From positions 310,001 through 374,000 of the forward strand of contig NZ_FNUJ01000003.1 of assembly GCF_900107925.1 (NCBI RefSeq): a DNA stretch of 64,000 nt, given 5' to 3'. The position numbers and the translations under genes are program-made. Shown here piece after piece: positions 55,367 through 64,000 of this stretch; position 1 is the first letter of the stretch; each line of letters starts with the position of its first letter. The notes beneath the pieces were generated by a model that was given only the letters and a program-made list of their open reading frames with translations, was not told the DNA's origin and searched no databases. Source of the stretch: Amycolatopsis pretoriensis. GTDB taxonomy: Bacteria > Actinomycetota > Actinomycetes > Mycobacteriales > Pseudonocardiaceae.

Positions 55367-56424
55367 CGCAGGTCCAGCGCCGCCGCGACCGCCGAGGGGT
55401 CCACCGCGAGGGGTTCGACCTCGACGTTGCCCGCCAGGGCCGTCTGCGGGTCCTTCAGGCCGTGCCCGGTCACCGTGCAGACCACGCGCGACCCCTTCGG
55501 GAGCCGGCCGTCGGCGGCGGTGGCCAGCAGGCCGGCCACGCTGGTGGCCGACGCCGGCTCGACGAACACGCCCTCGCGCCCGGCCAGCAGCCGGTAGGCC
55601 TCGAGGATCTTCTCGTCCGTCACGGCTTCGAAGAGGCCGTTCGACGCGTCCTTCGCCTTGACCGCGGCGGTCCAGGAGGCCGGGCTGCCGATCCGGATCG
55701 CGGTCGCGACCGTCTCGGGGTCCGCCACCGGCTCGCCGTGCACGAGCGGGGCCGCGCCGGCGGCCTGGAAGCCGAACATCCGCGGGGTGTTCTTCACCAC
55801 ACCGTCGGCCGCGTACTCCGAATACCCCGCCCAGTAGGCGGTGATGTTGCCCGCGTTGCCGACCGGCAGGCAGTGGATGTCGGGCGCGGTGCCGAGCACG
55901 TCGCAGATTTCGAACGCGGCAGTCTTCTGGCCGGCGATGCGCACCGGGTTGACCGAGTTGACCAGGGTGACCGGGTAGTCGGCCGCGGTCTTGCGGGCCA
56001 GCTCGAGGCAGTCGTCGAAGTTGCCGTCGACCTGCAGGATCCGGGCGCCGTGCAGCACGGCCTGGGCGAGCTTGCCCATCGCGATCTTGCCTTGGGGCAC
56101 CAGCACGGCGCAGGTGAGGCCGGCGCGCGCGGCGTAGGCGGCGGCCGAGGCGGAGGTGTTGCCGGTCGACGCGCAGATCACCGCCTTGAGCCCGCTGGCG
56201 AGCGCGTGCGTGATGGCCACGGTCATCCCGCGGTCCTTGAACGAACCGGTCGGGTTGGCGCCCTCGACCTTGAGGTGCACCTCGCAGCCGGTCAGCTCGG
56301 ACAGGTACCGCGCGGGCAGCAGCGGCGTGTTGCCTTCCCCGAGCGTGACGACCTGCGCGCCGTCGGGAACCGGGACGCGGTCGCGGTAGGCCTCGATGAG
56401 TCCGGGCCAAGGGTGCCTGATCAC
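55363..56424 (-). CDS. thrC: threonine synthase
   Basis: A 353-residue PLP enzyme: [18 protein letters not shown] holds the PLP Lys (near 63); [19 protein letters not shown] binds the phosphate; [15 protein letters not shown] follows. It converts O-phosphohomoserine to threonine. Overlaps hom (GTGA) and thrB, so expression is coupled. Confidence 0.95.
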   Translation of the reverse strand: MIRHPWPGLIEAYRDRVPVPDGAQVVTLGEGNTPLLPARYLSELTGCEVHLKVEGANPTGSFKDRGMTVAITHALASGLKAVICASTGNTSASAAAYAARAGLTCAVLVPQGKIAMGKLAQAVLHGARILQVDGNFDDCLELARKTAADYPVTLVNSVNPVRIAGQKTAAFEICDVLGTAPDIHCLPVGNAGNITAYWAGYSEYAADGVVKNTPRMFGFQAAGAAPLVHGEPVADPETVATAIRIGSPASWTAAVKAKDASNGLFEAVTDEKILEAYRLLAGREGVFVEPASATSVAGLLATAADGRLPKGSRVVCTVTGHGLKDPQTALAGNVEVEPLAVDPSAVAAALDLR

Positions 56425-57734
56425 TGGTCTTCGCCTTCCACCCGCATCACGCTGACAACTTCGTGGACGACGTCGAGCTTCGCGATTTCGTCCACAGTGG
56501 ACTGCAAGGCCGCGTCCGGCGCCTGGTGCGTCACCACGACCAGGCTCGCGCGGTCGCCGACGTCGCTCTGCCGCACGGCCGCGATGCTCACCCCGTGCCC
56601 GGCGAACGCCTGCGCCACCTGGGCGAGCACCCCGGCGCGGTCGGCCACGGAAAGGCTTACGTGGTAACGGGTCGGCGTCTGGCCCATCGGCCGCACGGGC
56701 AGCGCCGCGTGCGCGGACTCGCGCGGCCCGCGGCCACCGGCCACGAGGTTGCGGGCCACCGCGACGAGGTCGCCGAGCACCGCGCTCGCCGTCGGCGCGC
56801 CACCCGCGCCTTGGCCGTAGAACATCAGCTCGCCGGCGGCGTCGGCCTCGACGTAGACGGCGTTGAACGCGCCGCCGACCCCGGCCAGCTGGTGGCTGCG
56901 CGGGATCATCACCGGGTGCACGCGGGCGGAAACCGACTCGACGCCGTCGTCGTCGGTCACGCGCTCGCAGATCGCCAGCAGCTTGACCGTGCGGCCCAGC
57001 CCGCGGGCCGCCGCGAGGTCGGACGCGGTGACGTCGGCGATGCCTTCGCGGTGGACGTCCGAAGCGGTCACGCGGGTGTGGAAGGCCAGCGACGCGAGGA
57101 TCGCGGCCTTCGACGCGGCGTCGTAGCCGTCGACGTCGGCGGTCGGGTCGGCCTCGGCGTACCCGAGCCGGCTGGCCTCGTCGAGCGTCTCGGCGTAGCC
57201 GGCGCCCGTGGAGTCCATCGCGGACAGGATGTAGTTCGTGGTCCCGTTGACGATGCCCATCACGCGCGTGATGCGGTCGCCCGCGAGGGATTCGCGCAGC
57301 GGGCGCAGCAGCGGGATGGCGCCGGCGACCGCGGCCTCGAAGTAGAGGTCGGCGCCCGCGGCGTCGGCCGCCTCGAACAGGTCGGCGGAGTGCTCGGCCA
57401 GCAGGGCCTTGTTCGCCGTGACGACCGACTTCCCGGCCTTCAGCGCGGCGACCAGCCAGCCGCGCACCGGCTCGATGCCGCCGACCAGCTCGACCACGAC
57501 GTCGACGTCGTCGCTGGTCACGAGCTTCTCCGCGTCGGCGGTCAGCAGCTCCGGCGGCAGCTCGGGGTGCTTGTCCGGGCGGCGGACGGCGATGCCGGCC
57601 AGCTCGACCGCCGTGCCCGCCCGCGCGGCGAGCTCATCGGCCTGCTCGGTGAGCAGCCGGGCGACCTCACCGCCGACGGTCCCGCAGCCGAGCAGGGCGA
57701 CGCGCACGGCCCGGCGTTCCTCTGGGGCAGCCAC
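56421..57734 (-). CDS. hom: homoserine dehydrogenase
   Basis: A 437-residue enzyme: Rossmann [15 protein letters not shown] (14-28), catalytic [18 protein letters not shown] (about 165-182), and a C-terminal ACT domain ([20 protein letters not shown]) for threonine feedback. Reduces aspartate semialdehyde to homoserine. GTG 57734, five bases from lysA. Carries an exact 13-bp palindrome in its ACT region. Confidence 0.95.
   Translation of the reverse strand: MAAPEERRAVRVALLGCGTVGGEVARLLTEQADELAARAGTAVELAGIAVRRPDKHPELPPELLTADAEKLVTSDDVDVVVELVGGIEPVRGWLVAALKAGKSVVTANKALLAEHSADLFEAADAAGADLYFEAAVAGAIPLLRPLRESLAGDRITRVMGIVNGTTNYILSAMDSTGAGYAETLDEASRLGYAEADPTADVDGYDAASKAAILASLAFHTRVTASDVHREGIADVTASDLAAARGLGRTVKLLAICERVTDDDGVESVSARVHPVMIPRSHQLAGVGGAFNAVYVEADAAGELMFYGQGAGGAPTASAVLGDLVAVARNLVAGGRGPRESAHAALPVRPMGQTPTRYHVSLSVADRAGVLAQVAQAFAGHGVSIAAVRQSDVGDRASLVVVTHQAPDAALQSTVDEIAKLDVVHEVVSVMRVEGEDQ
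56490..56502. repeat. GTCCACAGTGGAC palindrome (exact copy)
   Basis: Exact copy of the 13-bp palindrome in hom, encoding Ser-Thr-Val-Asp with Thr codon ACT. Confidence 0.7.
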
Positions 57735-57739
57735 TGTGT

Positions 57740-59170
57740 TCAGACCTCCAGGCGCAGCATGTCGTCGGTCGTCTCCCGCCGCAGCAGCAGCCGGGGGCTG
57801 CCGTTGCGCACGGCGACCACGGCCGGGCGGGGCTGCCGGTTGTACGTGCTCGCCATCGAGTAGCAGTAGGCACCGGTCGCCGCCACGGCCAGCAGGTCGC
57901 CGGGAGCCAGCGTGTCGGGCAGCCAGCAGTCTCGTACGACGATGTCGCCGGACTCACAGTGTTTTCCCACCACGCGGGACAGTACGGCCTGCACCGGGCG
58001 GCCGGCGTCTTCCGCGGAGCGGGAAACCAGCCGGACGTCGTACACGGCGTCGTACAGCGCGGTCCGGATGTTGTCGCTCATCCCGCCGTCGACGCTGACG
58101 TAGCGGCGGACCGCGTCGTCGCCGAGCGAGACGTCCTTGATCGTGCCGACTTCGTAGAGCGTGACGGTGCCGGGACCGGCGATCGCGCGGCCCGGCTCGC
58201 CCGCGATGCGCGGCACCGGCAGGCCCGCGTACGCGCACTCCTTGCGGACGATCTCGCGGATCTGCGTGATCATCTGCGCCGGCGGCGGCGGGTTGTCCTT
58301 CTCGGTGTAGGCGATGCCGAAGCCGCCGCCGAGGTCGACCAGGCTCAGCTGGTCGAGCAGCTCGGGGCCGTGCTCCTTGGCGAGGTCGGCGAGGAGCCCG
58401 ACTACGCGGCGGGCGGCGACCTCGAAGCCGTCGGCGTCGAAGATCTGCGAGCCGATGTGGCTGTGCAGGCCGACGAGCTTGAGCGACCGCGCGTTGAGCA
58501 CCCGGCGCACGGCCTCGGCGGCGTCGCCGCTCGCGAGGGAGAACCCGAACTTCTGGTCCTCGTGGGCGGTCGCGATGAACTCGTGGGTGTGCGCCTCGAC
58601 GCCGACGGTGACCCGGATGAGCACCGGCTGCACGACGTCGTGGCGCGCGGCGATGTCGCCCAGCCGGGCGATCTCGAAGTACGAGTCGAGCACGATCGTG
58701 CCCACCCCGGCGACGACCGCGGCCTCGAGCTCCGCGGGCGACTTGTTGTTGCCGTGGAAGGTGATCCGGTCGGCCGGGAAGTCCGCGCGCTGCGCCACGG
58801 CGAGCTCGCCGCCGCTGCAGACGTCCAGGCTCAGCCCCTGCTCGGCCACCCAGCGGGCGATCTCGATGGAGAGGAACGCCTTGGACGCGTAGTGCACGAG
58901 CGAGGGGTCGTCGAACGCCTCGGCGTAGTCCGCGCAACGGGACTTGAAGTCGGCTTCGTCGACCACGAACAGGGGCGTGCCGTGCTTCTCGGCCAGCTCG
59001 CGGACGTCGACCCCGGCGATCCGCACGACACCGTCGGCGGCGCGGAAGGTGTTGCGGGGCCACACCTTCGCGGGGAGCTTGTCGAGCTCCTCGGCTCCCG
59101 ACGGCTGGAGCCCGGAGGTGTCGGCGTGGGGGTAGACGTCGGCGTGCCTGGGGCCCGCGGGGTGCGCCAT
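57740..59170 (-). CDS. lysA: diaminopimelate decarboxylase
   Basis: A 476-residue fold-type III PLP enzyme: [16 protein letters not shown] holds the PLP Lys; [28 protein letters not shown] and [12 protein letters not shown] (active-site Cys) follow; [18 protein letters not shown] near the end. It makes lysine from meso-DAP. ATG 59170 is three bases from the argS stop. Confidence 0.95.
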   Translation of the reverse strand: MAHPAGPRHADVYPHADTSGLQPSGAEELDKLPAKVWPRNTFRAADGVVRIAGVDVRELAEKHGTPLFVVDEADFKSRCADYAEAFDDPSLVHYASKAFLSIEIARWVAEQGLSLDVCSGGELAVAQRADFPADRITFHGNNKSPAELEAAVVAGVGTIVLDSYFEIARLGDIAARHDVVQPVLIRVTVGVEAHTHEFIATAHEDQKFGFSLASGDAAEAVRRVLNARSLKLVGLHSHIGSQIFDADGFEVAARRVVGLLADLAKEHGPELLDQLSLVDLGGGFGIAYTEKDNPPPPAQMITQIREIVRKECAYAGLPVPRIAGEPGRAIAGPGTVTLYEVGTIKDVSLGDDAVRRYVSVDGGMSDNIRTALYDAVYDVRLVSRSAEDAGRPVQAVLSRVVGKHCESGDIVVRDCWLPDTLAPGDLLAVAATGAYCYSMASTYNRQPRPAVVAVRNGSPRLLLRRETTDDMLRLEV

Positions 59171-59173
59171 TTC

Positions 59174-60835
59174 TTACATCCGTTCCGGAGCGGAGACACC
59201 GACCAGGGCGAGGCCGTTGGCGAGCACCACGCGCGCCGCCTCGCAGAGAGCCACCCGGGCGTGGTTGGCCGGGGTGGCCGGCTCGTCGCCCTTGGGCAGC
59301 ACGCGGGCCTCGCGGACCGCGTAGAACTTGTGGAGCGCGCCCGCGAGGTCTTCGAGGTAGCGCGCGATCCGGTGCGGTTCCCGCATTTCGGCGGCGCGGC
59401 GCACCGTCTCGGGGAACTCGCCGATCGTGCGGATCAGGTCGCCTTCGACCGGCAGCGTCAGCAGCCCGAGGTCGACGTCCTCAGTGGACTTGAGGCCGAG
59501 ATCGCTTGCCCCGCGCAGCATCGTGCACAGCCGCGCGTGCGCGTACTGGACGTAGTAGACGGGGTTGTCGTTGGAGTGCTTGCGCAGCAGGTCCAGGTCG
59601 ACGTCCAAAGTGGAGTCGACGGAGTAGCGGATCAGCTCGTAGCGGGCCGGGTCGACGCCGACGGCCTCGACGAGGTCCTCCATCGTGATCACGGTGCCCG
59701 CGCGCTTGGACATCCGCACCGGCTTGCCGTCGCTGACCAGGTTGACCATCTGGCCGATCAGCACCTCGACCGTGGCCGGGTCGTCGCCGAACGCGGCGGC
59801 CGCGGCCTTGAGACGGGCGATGTAGCCGTGGTGGTCCGCGCCGAGCATGTAGATGCACAGGTCGAAGCCGCGGTTGCGCTTGTCCTTGAAGTAGGCCAGG
59901 TCACCCGCGATGTAGGCCGGGTTGCCGTCCTGCTTGATGACGACGCGGTCCTTGTCGTCGCCGTACTCCTTGGACTTCAGCCACCAGGCGCCGTCTTCGA
60001 AGTAGAGGTTCCCGGAGTCCTTGAGCTCCTGGACGGCCGCGTCGACCGCGCCCGACTCGTGCAGCGAGTTCTCGTGGAAGAAGACGTCGAAGTCGGTGCC
60101 GAACTCGTGCAGGCTCTGCTTGATCTCGGTGAACATCAGCTCGATGCCGATCCGGCGGAACGTCTCGTGGCGCTGCTCTTCCGGCAGCGACAACGCGCTC
60201 GGCTCGGCCTTGATGACCTCGGCGGCGATGTCGTTGATGTAGCCGCCCGCGTAGCCGTCCTCCGGCGCGGGCTCGCCCTTCGCGGCGGCGATCAGGGACC
60301 GGACGAACCGGTCGATCTGGGCGCCGGCGTCGTTGAAGTAGTACTCGCGCGTGACGTCGCCGCCCTGCGCGCCCAGCACGCGGCCCAGCGCGTCGCCGAC
60401 CGCGGCCCAGCGCGTGCCGCCCAGGTGGATCGGGCCGGTCGGGTTCGCCGAGACGAACTCGAGGTTGATCTTCGTCCCGGCCAGCGCGTCCCCGCGGCCG
60501 TACGCGGCGCCGGCGTCCAGCACCTGGCGCACGATGTCGCCCTGCGCGGCCGCGGCGAGCCGGAAGTTGAGGAAGCCGGGGCCCGCCACCTCGGCCGAGT
60601 CGACACCGTCGTCGGCCGAGACCGCTTCGGCGAGCGCCTCGGCGAACTCGCGCGGCTTCAGCCCGGCCTTCTTGGCCACCTGCAGCGCCAGGTTCGTCGC
60701 GTAGTCGCCGTGGTCGGGGTTGCGCGGGCGTTCGATGGTCACCTGCTCCGGCAGCACGGTGTCGTCGATGCCGCGTGCGGTCAGTACCTGCACGGCGGAG
60801 CTGCGGACCAGGTCGGCGAGAGCGGCGGGAGTCAC
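59174..60835 (-). CDS. argS: arginyl-tRNA synthetase
   Basis: A 553-residue class I synthetase: additional N-terminal domain, HIGH-like HLGG in [35 protein letters not shown], the MSKR variant of KMSKS, and an all-helical anticodon domain ending [10 protein letters not shown]...VSAPERM. GTG 60835 is chosen by the family start and a -10 box seven bases upstream; translation is probably leaderless. First gene of the aspartate-family operon. Confidence 0.95.
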   Translation of the reverse strand: MTPAALADLVRSSAVQVLTARGIDDTVLPEQVTIERPRNPDHGDYATNLALQVAKKAGLKPREFAEALAEAVSADDGVDSAEVAGPGFLNFRLAAAAQGDIVRQVLDAGAAYGRGDALAGTKINLEFVSANPTGPIHLGGTRWAAVGDALGRVLGAQGGDVTREYYFNDAGAQIDRFVRSLIAAAKGEPAPEDGYAGGYINDIAAEVIKAEPSALSLPEEQRHETFRRIGIELMFTEIKQSLHEFGTDFDVFFHENSLHESGAVDAAVQELKDSGNLYFEDGAWWLKSKEYGDDKDRVVIKQDGNPAYIAGDLAYFKDKRNRGFDLCIYMLGADHHGYIARLKAAAAAFGDDPATVEVLIGQMVNLVSDGKPVRMSKRAGTVITMEDLVEAVGVDPARYELIRYSVDSTLDVDLDLLRKHSNDNPVYYVQYAHARLCTMLRGASDLGLKSTEDVDLGLLTLPVEGDLIRTIGEFPETVRRAAEMREPHRIARYLEDLAGALHKFYAVREARVLPKGDEPATPANHARVALCEAARVVLANGLALVGVSAPERM

Positions 60836-60842
60836 CTGCCGA

Positions 60843-60848
60843 ATTCTA
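60843..60848 (-). promoter_or_regulatory. -10 box of a probable leaderless argS promoter
   Basis: TAGAAT on the minus strand, with seven bases (TCGGCAG) before the GTG start, puts the expected transcription start at the GTG. No clear -35 or ribosome site is seen. Confidence 0.6.
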
Positions 60849-60995
60849 GGTGTGCCCTGGTCGGGCGCTCGCAGCGGTCTCGGGGATGTCACGGCGGGCG
60901 GGTTCGTGAGGTGTTAACGGTGATCAGACGGGTGGTCTCTACACTGGCCGGGGCGGGAATCCGTCCGCAGCCACCAGAGGGAGAACGCGGGAGCC

Positions 60996-61844
60996 ATGGC
61001 GAACGGGACAACTCGGAAAAAGGGGTCGGCGGTGAAGGCGGCCCGCGGTTCCGTGGTGAGCAAGAAGGGCACGCCGTGGGGCACGATCATCGCCGTCGTG
61101 GCCATCGTCGCCCTGCTCGGCGCCGTGATCACCTACTACATGGTGAAGTCCGCGCCCAAGCGTGAGCAGGCCGACCGCGAGGCCGCCGCCGCGTCGTTCG
61201 CGCCGAGCGCGCAGGAGCCGGACCCGTCCAAGCGCATCCCGGGCGTGGTGACGGCCACCTACACCGGCAGCGTGCACGTGCTCCCGACCGAGCGCGTGGC
61301 CTACGACAAGACCCCGCCGTTCGGCGGCCCGCACGACCAGACGTGGGCCACCTGCACCGGCATCGTCTACCCGACCGCGGTCCGCACCGAGAACATGGTG
61401 CACGCGCTCGAGCACGGCACCGTCTGGATCGCCTACAACCCGCAGCAGGTCACCGGCGACGCGCTGAACCTGCTGAGCGTCCGCGTCAAGGACAAGCCGT
61501 ACACGATGATGTCGCCGTACCCGGGCCTGGACAAGCCGATCTCCCTGCAGTCGTGGGGCCACCAGCTGAAGCTGGACGACGCCAACGACGCGCGGATCGA
61601 CGAGTTCATCGCGGCGCTGCGCGCCAACCCGAACGGCGTCTACCCCGAGGTCGGCGCGTCCTGCGACGCCGTCCCCGGCCAGTTCGACCCGGACAACCCG
61701 CCGCCGTTCGACGCGTCGAAGCCGGGCCCGGACGCGAAGCCGATGGACTACAAGGGCAGCACCGCGGCGCAGGGTGAGCAGGGCATGCCCGCTTCGCAGC
61801 CGCCGGCTTCGTCCGCTCCGGCTTCGCCGACCCCGACCAAGTGA
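60996..61844 (+). CDS. DUF3105 membrane-anchored protein
   Basis: A 282-residue DUF3105 protein: basic N-terminus, one membrane helix (GTIIAVVAIVALLGAVITYYM, about 29-49, by position), then the external domain with PPFGGPHDQTWATCTGIVY, MVHALEHGTVWIAYNP and SPYPGLDKPISLQSWG. Two cysteines likely disulfide-bonded. The tail is Pro/Ala/Ser-rich. Function unknown; often next to DUF305 genes as here. Stop overlaps the DUF305 start (TGATG). Confidence 0.85.
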   Translation: MANGTTRKKGSAVKAARGSVVSKKGTPWGTIIAVVAIVALLGAVITYYMVKSAPKREQADREAAAASFAPSAQEPDPSKRIPGVVTATYTGSVHVLPTERVAYDKTPPFGGPHDQTWATCTGIVYPTAVRTENMVHALEHGTVWIAYNPQQVTGDALNLLSVRVKDKPYTMMSPYPGLDKPISLQSWGHQLKLDDANDARIDEFIAALRANPNGVYPEVGASCDAVPGQFDPDNPPPFDASKPGPDAKPMDYKGSTAAQGEQGMPASQPPASSAPASPTPTK

Positions 61845-62569
61845 TGGCCGAAGCCGACCTCGACCCCGACTTCGAATCCGAAGAGGTCACCGAGCAGCCG
61901 ACCTGGTCGCGCTGGGTGATCATCGGCGGGACGCTGCTGGCGGTCCTGCTGATCGGCGCGACGGCGGGGATGTTCCTCACCCGTGCCGTCGACGACTCCG
62001 GGACGGCGGCGACGCCCGCCGCCGGCTCGGTCGAGGTCGGCTTCGCCCAGGACATGTCGACGCACCACCTCCAGGCGGTGACGATGGCGGGCATCGCCCG
62101 CGACCGCACGACCGACCCGGAGATCAAGCAGCTGTCGTTCGACATCGAGCGAACGCAGCTGGAGCAGGTCGGCCGCATGAAGGGCTGGCTCATGCTGTGG
62201 GACCAGCCCGAGCAGCCGATCGGCGCGCCGATGAAGTGGATGACGGAACCGATGGCGGGCCACGACGGAATGTCGATGGGCACGTCTTCGGTAAACCCCG
62301 CGGGCGGCGCGCTGATGCCGGGCATGGCGACGGACACGGAGCTGAAGAAGCTGCGTTCGTTGTCAGGCCGCGAGTTCGACGTCTATTTCCTGCAGTTGAT
62401 GCTCCGCCACCACCAGGGCGGGACGTCGATGGCCCAGTACGCGGCGGCGCATTCGACACTGCCGGCGTTGAAGGCGCTGGTGACCAGCATTCTGACTTCG
62501 CAGGGGGCGGAGATGGACCAGATCAAGCTGATGCTTTCGGGCCGGGGCGCCCAGCCGCTCCCGGCGTAG
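61844..62569 (+). CDS. DUF305 membrane-anchored protein
   Basis: A 241-residue DUF305 protein: one membrane helix (about 23-46), then two helical repeats with QDMSTHHLQAVTMA and QLMLRHHQGGTSMAQ, the paired His/Met segments that define the family and may bind copper or another metal. A Met-rich stretch (MAGHDGMSMG, GALMPGM) supports metal binding. ATG 61844 chosen; GTG 61841 also possible. Coupled to DUF3105. Confidence 0.85.
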   Translation: MAEADLDPDFESEEVTEQPTWSRWVIIGGTLLAVLLIGATAGMFLTRAVDDSGTAATPAAGSVEVGFAQDMSTHHLQAVTMAGIARDRTTDPEIKQLSFDIERTQLEQVGRMKGWLMLWDQPEQPIGAPMKWMTEPMAGHDGMSMGTSSVNPAGGALMPGMATDTELKKLRSLSGREFDVYFLQLMLRHHQGGTSMAQYAAAHSTLPALKALVTSILTSQGAEMDQIKLMLSGRGAQPLPA

Positions 62570-63490
62570 TTACCAGCTCAGTTCCTGGCACCGCCGCGCA
62601 CACTGCGGCGCCTCCACCTGCAGCGTCGCGTGCTCGATCGCATACCGCGAAGAAAGCAGGTTCTGCGCCTCCGTCAGCACATCGGACTGCTTCGCGGGCG
62701 GCGCGAGCGTCAAGTGCGCCGAAGCCACTTCCATGCCCGAAGTCAAAGTCCAGACGTGCAGGTCGTGCACGTCCGCGACGCCCGGCAGCGCGGCCAACTC
62801 TTTATTGATCGCCCCGACGTCGACACCCTGAGGCGCGTGCTGGAACAGGATGCGCAGCGCCCGGCGGGCCAGCGTCCACGTACGCGGCAGCACGAACAGC
62901 CCGATCGCGACACCGATGATCGGGTCCGCGTAGCGCCAGCCCGTCAGCAGCGTCAGGGCGCCGCTGACCAGCACGCCGACCGAGCCGATCAGGTCGGCCA
63001 GCACTTCGAGGTACGCGCCGCGGACGTTGAGGCTCTCCTTCGCGCCCGAGCGCAGCACCGCGAACGACACGATGTTGGCCGCGAGTCCCGCGGAAGCGGC
63101 CAGCAGCACGGGCAGGCCCGGCACCGCGGGTGGGTCGCCGATCCGGCCGACGGCCTCGACGAGGACGTATCCCGCGACGCCGAACAGCAGGACCGCGTTG
63201 GCCAGCGCGGCCAGGACTTCCGCGCGGTAGAGCCCGAACGTGCGGCTGACCGTGGGGCCCGAGCGCCGCGCCAGGACGATCGCGGTCAGCGCCATGCCGA
63301 CCCCGAGTACGTCGGTGAACATGTGCGCGGCGTCGGAGATCAGGGCCAGCGAACCGGTCGTGAAGCCGACGACGAACTCGAGCACCATGAAGCCGGCGCC
63401 GATGCAGAGGGCGATGGTCAGGCTCCGCACGTACCGGCCCGAGGCGCTCGTCGGCGCGCTCGTGTGCCCGTGTCCGTGGCCGTGTCCCAT
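62570..63490 (-). CDS. cation diffusion facilitator family transporter
   Basis: A 306-residue CDF/ZnT-like exporter: His-rich N-terminus (MGHGHGHGH), six helices, SDAAHMFTDVLGVGMAL (HxxxD site in helix 2), LEVLADLIGSVGVL (helix 5 DxxxD-like) and a C-terminal cytosolic domain (DLHVWTLTSGMEVASAHL). Exports zinc, cobalt or similar. ATG 63490 with GGAGG upstream is preferred; a start 13 codons earlier would overlap the operator. Confidence 0.92.
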   Translation of the reverse strand: MGHGHGHGHTSAPTSASGRYVRSLTIALCIGAGFMVLEFVVGFTTGSLALISDAAHMFTDVLGVGMALTAIVLARRSGPTVSRTFGLYRAEVLAALANAVLLFGVAGYVLVEAVGRIGDPPAVPGLPVLLAASAGLAANIVSFAVLRSGAKESLNVRGAYLEVLADLIGSVGVLVSGALTLLTGWRYADPIIGVAIGLFVLPRTWTLARRALRILFQHAPQGVDVGAINKELAALPGVADVHDLHVWTLTSGMEVASAHLTLAPPAKQSDVLTEAQNLLSSRYAIEHATLQVEAPQCARRCQELSW

Positions 63491-63525
63491 TCCGCCTCCG
63501 TTCCCGTGGTCACCGTCGAGGCCAA

Positions 63526-63549
63526 ACATATAGTCGGATGCGCATATGT
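63526..63549 (-). promoter_or_regulatory. metal-responsive promoter/operator of the CDF gene
   Basis: ACATAT (63526-63531) and ATATGT (63544-63549) form an inverted repeat with a 12-base spacer, the style of ArsR/SmtB metal sensor operators. On the minus strand TTGCAC and TATGTT spaced 17 bases form a promoter that contains the repeat. The 63550-63645 gap holds nothing else. The sensor gene is not in the window. Confidence 0.6.
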
Positions 63550-63645
63550 GCAACAGAGGGCACCCTAAGTTCACCCATCCGAAAGCTACTACCCGGAACA
63601 GCGCGCACCAATCCTCCAGGCGGGGTTTCCCACCCGGTGGGCCCG

Positions 63646-64000
63646 TCACGCTTCGACGTCGACCATCCGCCGCAGCAGGTCGCGCAGCTGGACGCGGTCG
63701 TCCGCGCCGAGCGCGGCCAGCGGGTCGGCCGCGAACCCCAGCCCCCGCTGGAGGTCGCGGGCCAGCACGGCCCCCGCGGGCGTGGCCACGATGTTCTTGA
63801 TCCGCCGGTCGCGCTGGTCCACCCGTCGTTCGACGAGCCCGCGCGCTTCGAGCCGGTCGATGATGCCCGTCACGTTCGAGCGCTCCGACTTCAGCTTCTC
63901 GGCGATCCGGTGCATCGGCAGCGGCTCCCCGAGCGCGCCGAGCACCTTGGCCTGCACCGTCGTCAGCCCCTGCGTGGCCGCCGCGGACTCGTAGGAGTCG
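63646..64000 (-). CDS. MarR-family transcriptional regulator (partial)
   Basis: The C-terminal 117 or so residues of a MarR regulator; the 5' end lies past the window edge. The winged HTH is visible: LTTVQAKVLGALGEPLPMHR, SERSNVTGIIDRLEARGLVE and DQRDRRIKNIVATPAGA. Family members sense small molecules and act as repressors. Its relation to the CDF gene, which lies downstream in the same direction with its own promoter, is uncertain. Confidence 0.88.
   Translation of the reverse strand, partial: DSYESAAATQGLTTVQAKVLGALGEPLPMHRIAEKLKSERSNVTGIIDRLEARGLVERRVDQRDRRIKNIVATPAGAVLARDLQRGLGFAADPLAALGADDRVQLRDLLRRMVDVEA

Noticed and set aside
57959..61165. 1068-codon plus-strand open frame
   Set aside because: Antisense to lysA and argS, with no recognisable motif; arises from GC-biased third positions.

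Overview
The window is high-GC (about 72%) actinobacterial chromosome with dense gene packing, frequent GTG starts and 1-4 base start/stop overlaps. Protein features point to Pseudonocardiaceae, most likely Amycolatopsis or a close relative: NucS instead of MutS/MutL, a mycobacterial-type MurA, a Rho with a long Arg/Gln/Gly-rich insert, and a core gene order (argS-lysA-hom-thrC-thrB-rho-rpmE-prfA-prmC-sua5-wecA-atpI-atpBEFHAGDC-DUF2550-pduO-murA) that matches the Mycobacterium tuberculosis Rv1292-Rv1315 block. No rRNA, tRNA, CRISPR array, insertion sequence, prophage module or biosynthetic cluster was recognised.

Layout. 1-5.8 kb: 5' part of a phosphodiesterase gene, a patch of degenerate repeats, FmdB-type zinc ribbon, a trans-sulfuration enzyme with a divergent Lrp regulator, and a coupled oxidoreductase/deaminase/TrmO operon. 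5.9-13.7 kb: a double 3-hydroxyacyl-CoA dehydrogenase, the dihydroxyacetone kinase operon dhaK-dhaL-dhaM, and a sodium/solute symporter followed by a small membrane protein and a lipoprotein. 13.8-20.4 kb: a papain-like protein with unusual motif order, a decayed gene, DUF1653, nucS, a Nudix hydrolase, a TetR/DUF2867 pair with an operator, a GlxA-type regulator with enoyl-CoA hydratase, and a cysteine hydrolase. 20.4-29.7 kb: B12-dependent ethylmalonyl-CoA mutase (meaA), two paralogous membrane PH-like proteins, two tandem LysE exporters, a secreted protein, and a three-gene hydrolase/SDR/SnoaL operon facing a TetR gene across twin operators.

29.7-43.8 kb: murA, the cobalamin adenosyltransferase pduO, a divergent aroA, and the full F1Fo ATP synthase operon preceded by atpI, wecA and sua5. 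43.8-50.5 kb: an inserted M6 metalloprotease, prmC, and a plus-strand three-gene GtrB/GtrA/large membrane protein cassette that separates prmC from prfA. 50.5-60.9 kb: prfA, rpmE and rho, each with a strong hairpin or terminator, then the aspartate-family operon argS-lysA-hom-thrC-thrB. 61-64 kb: DUF3105 and DUF305 membrane proteins, a cation-efflux transporter with a likely metal-responsive promoter, and a partial MarR regulator.

Most genes are recognisable housekeeping or common actinobacterial families. The least explained signals are a 13-bp palindrome (GTCCACWGTGGAC) repeated inside coding sequences, the degenerate repeat patch at 0.55-1.1 kb, the papain-like protein whose His precedes its Cys, the Gtr-like cassette, and hairpins or palindromes at the edges of and inside the atp operon.
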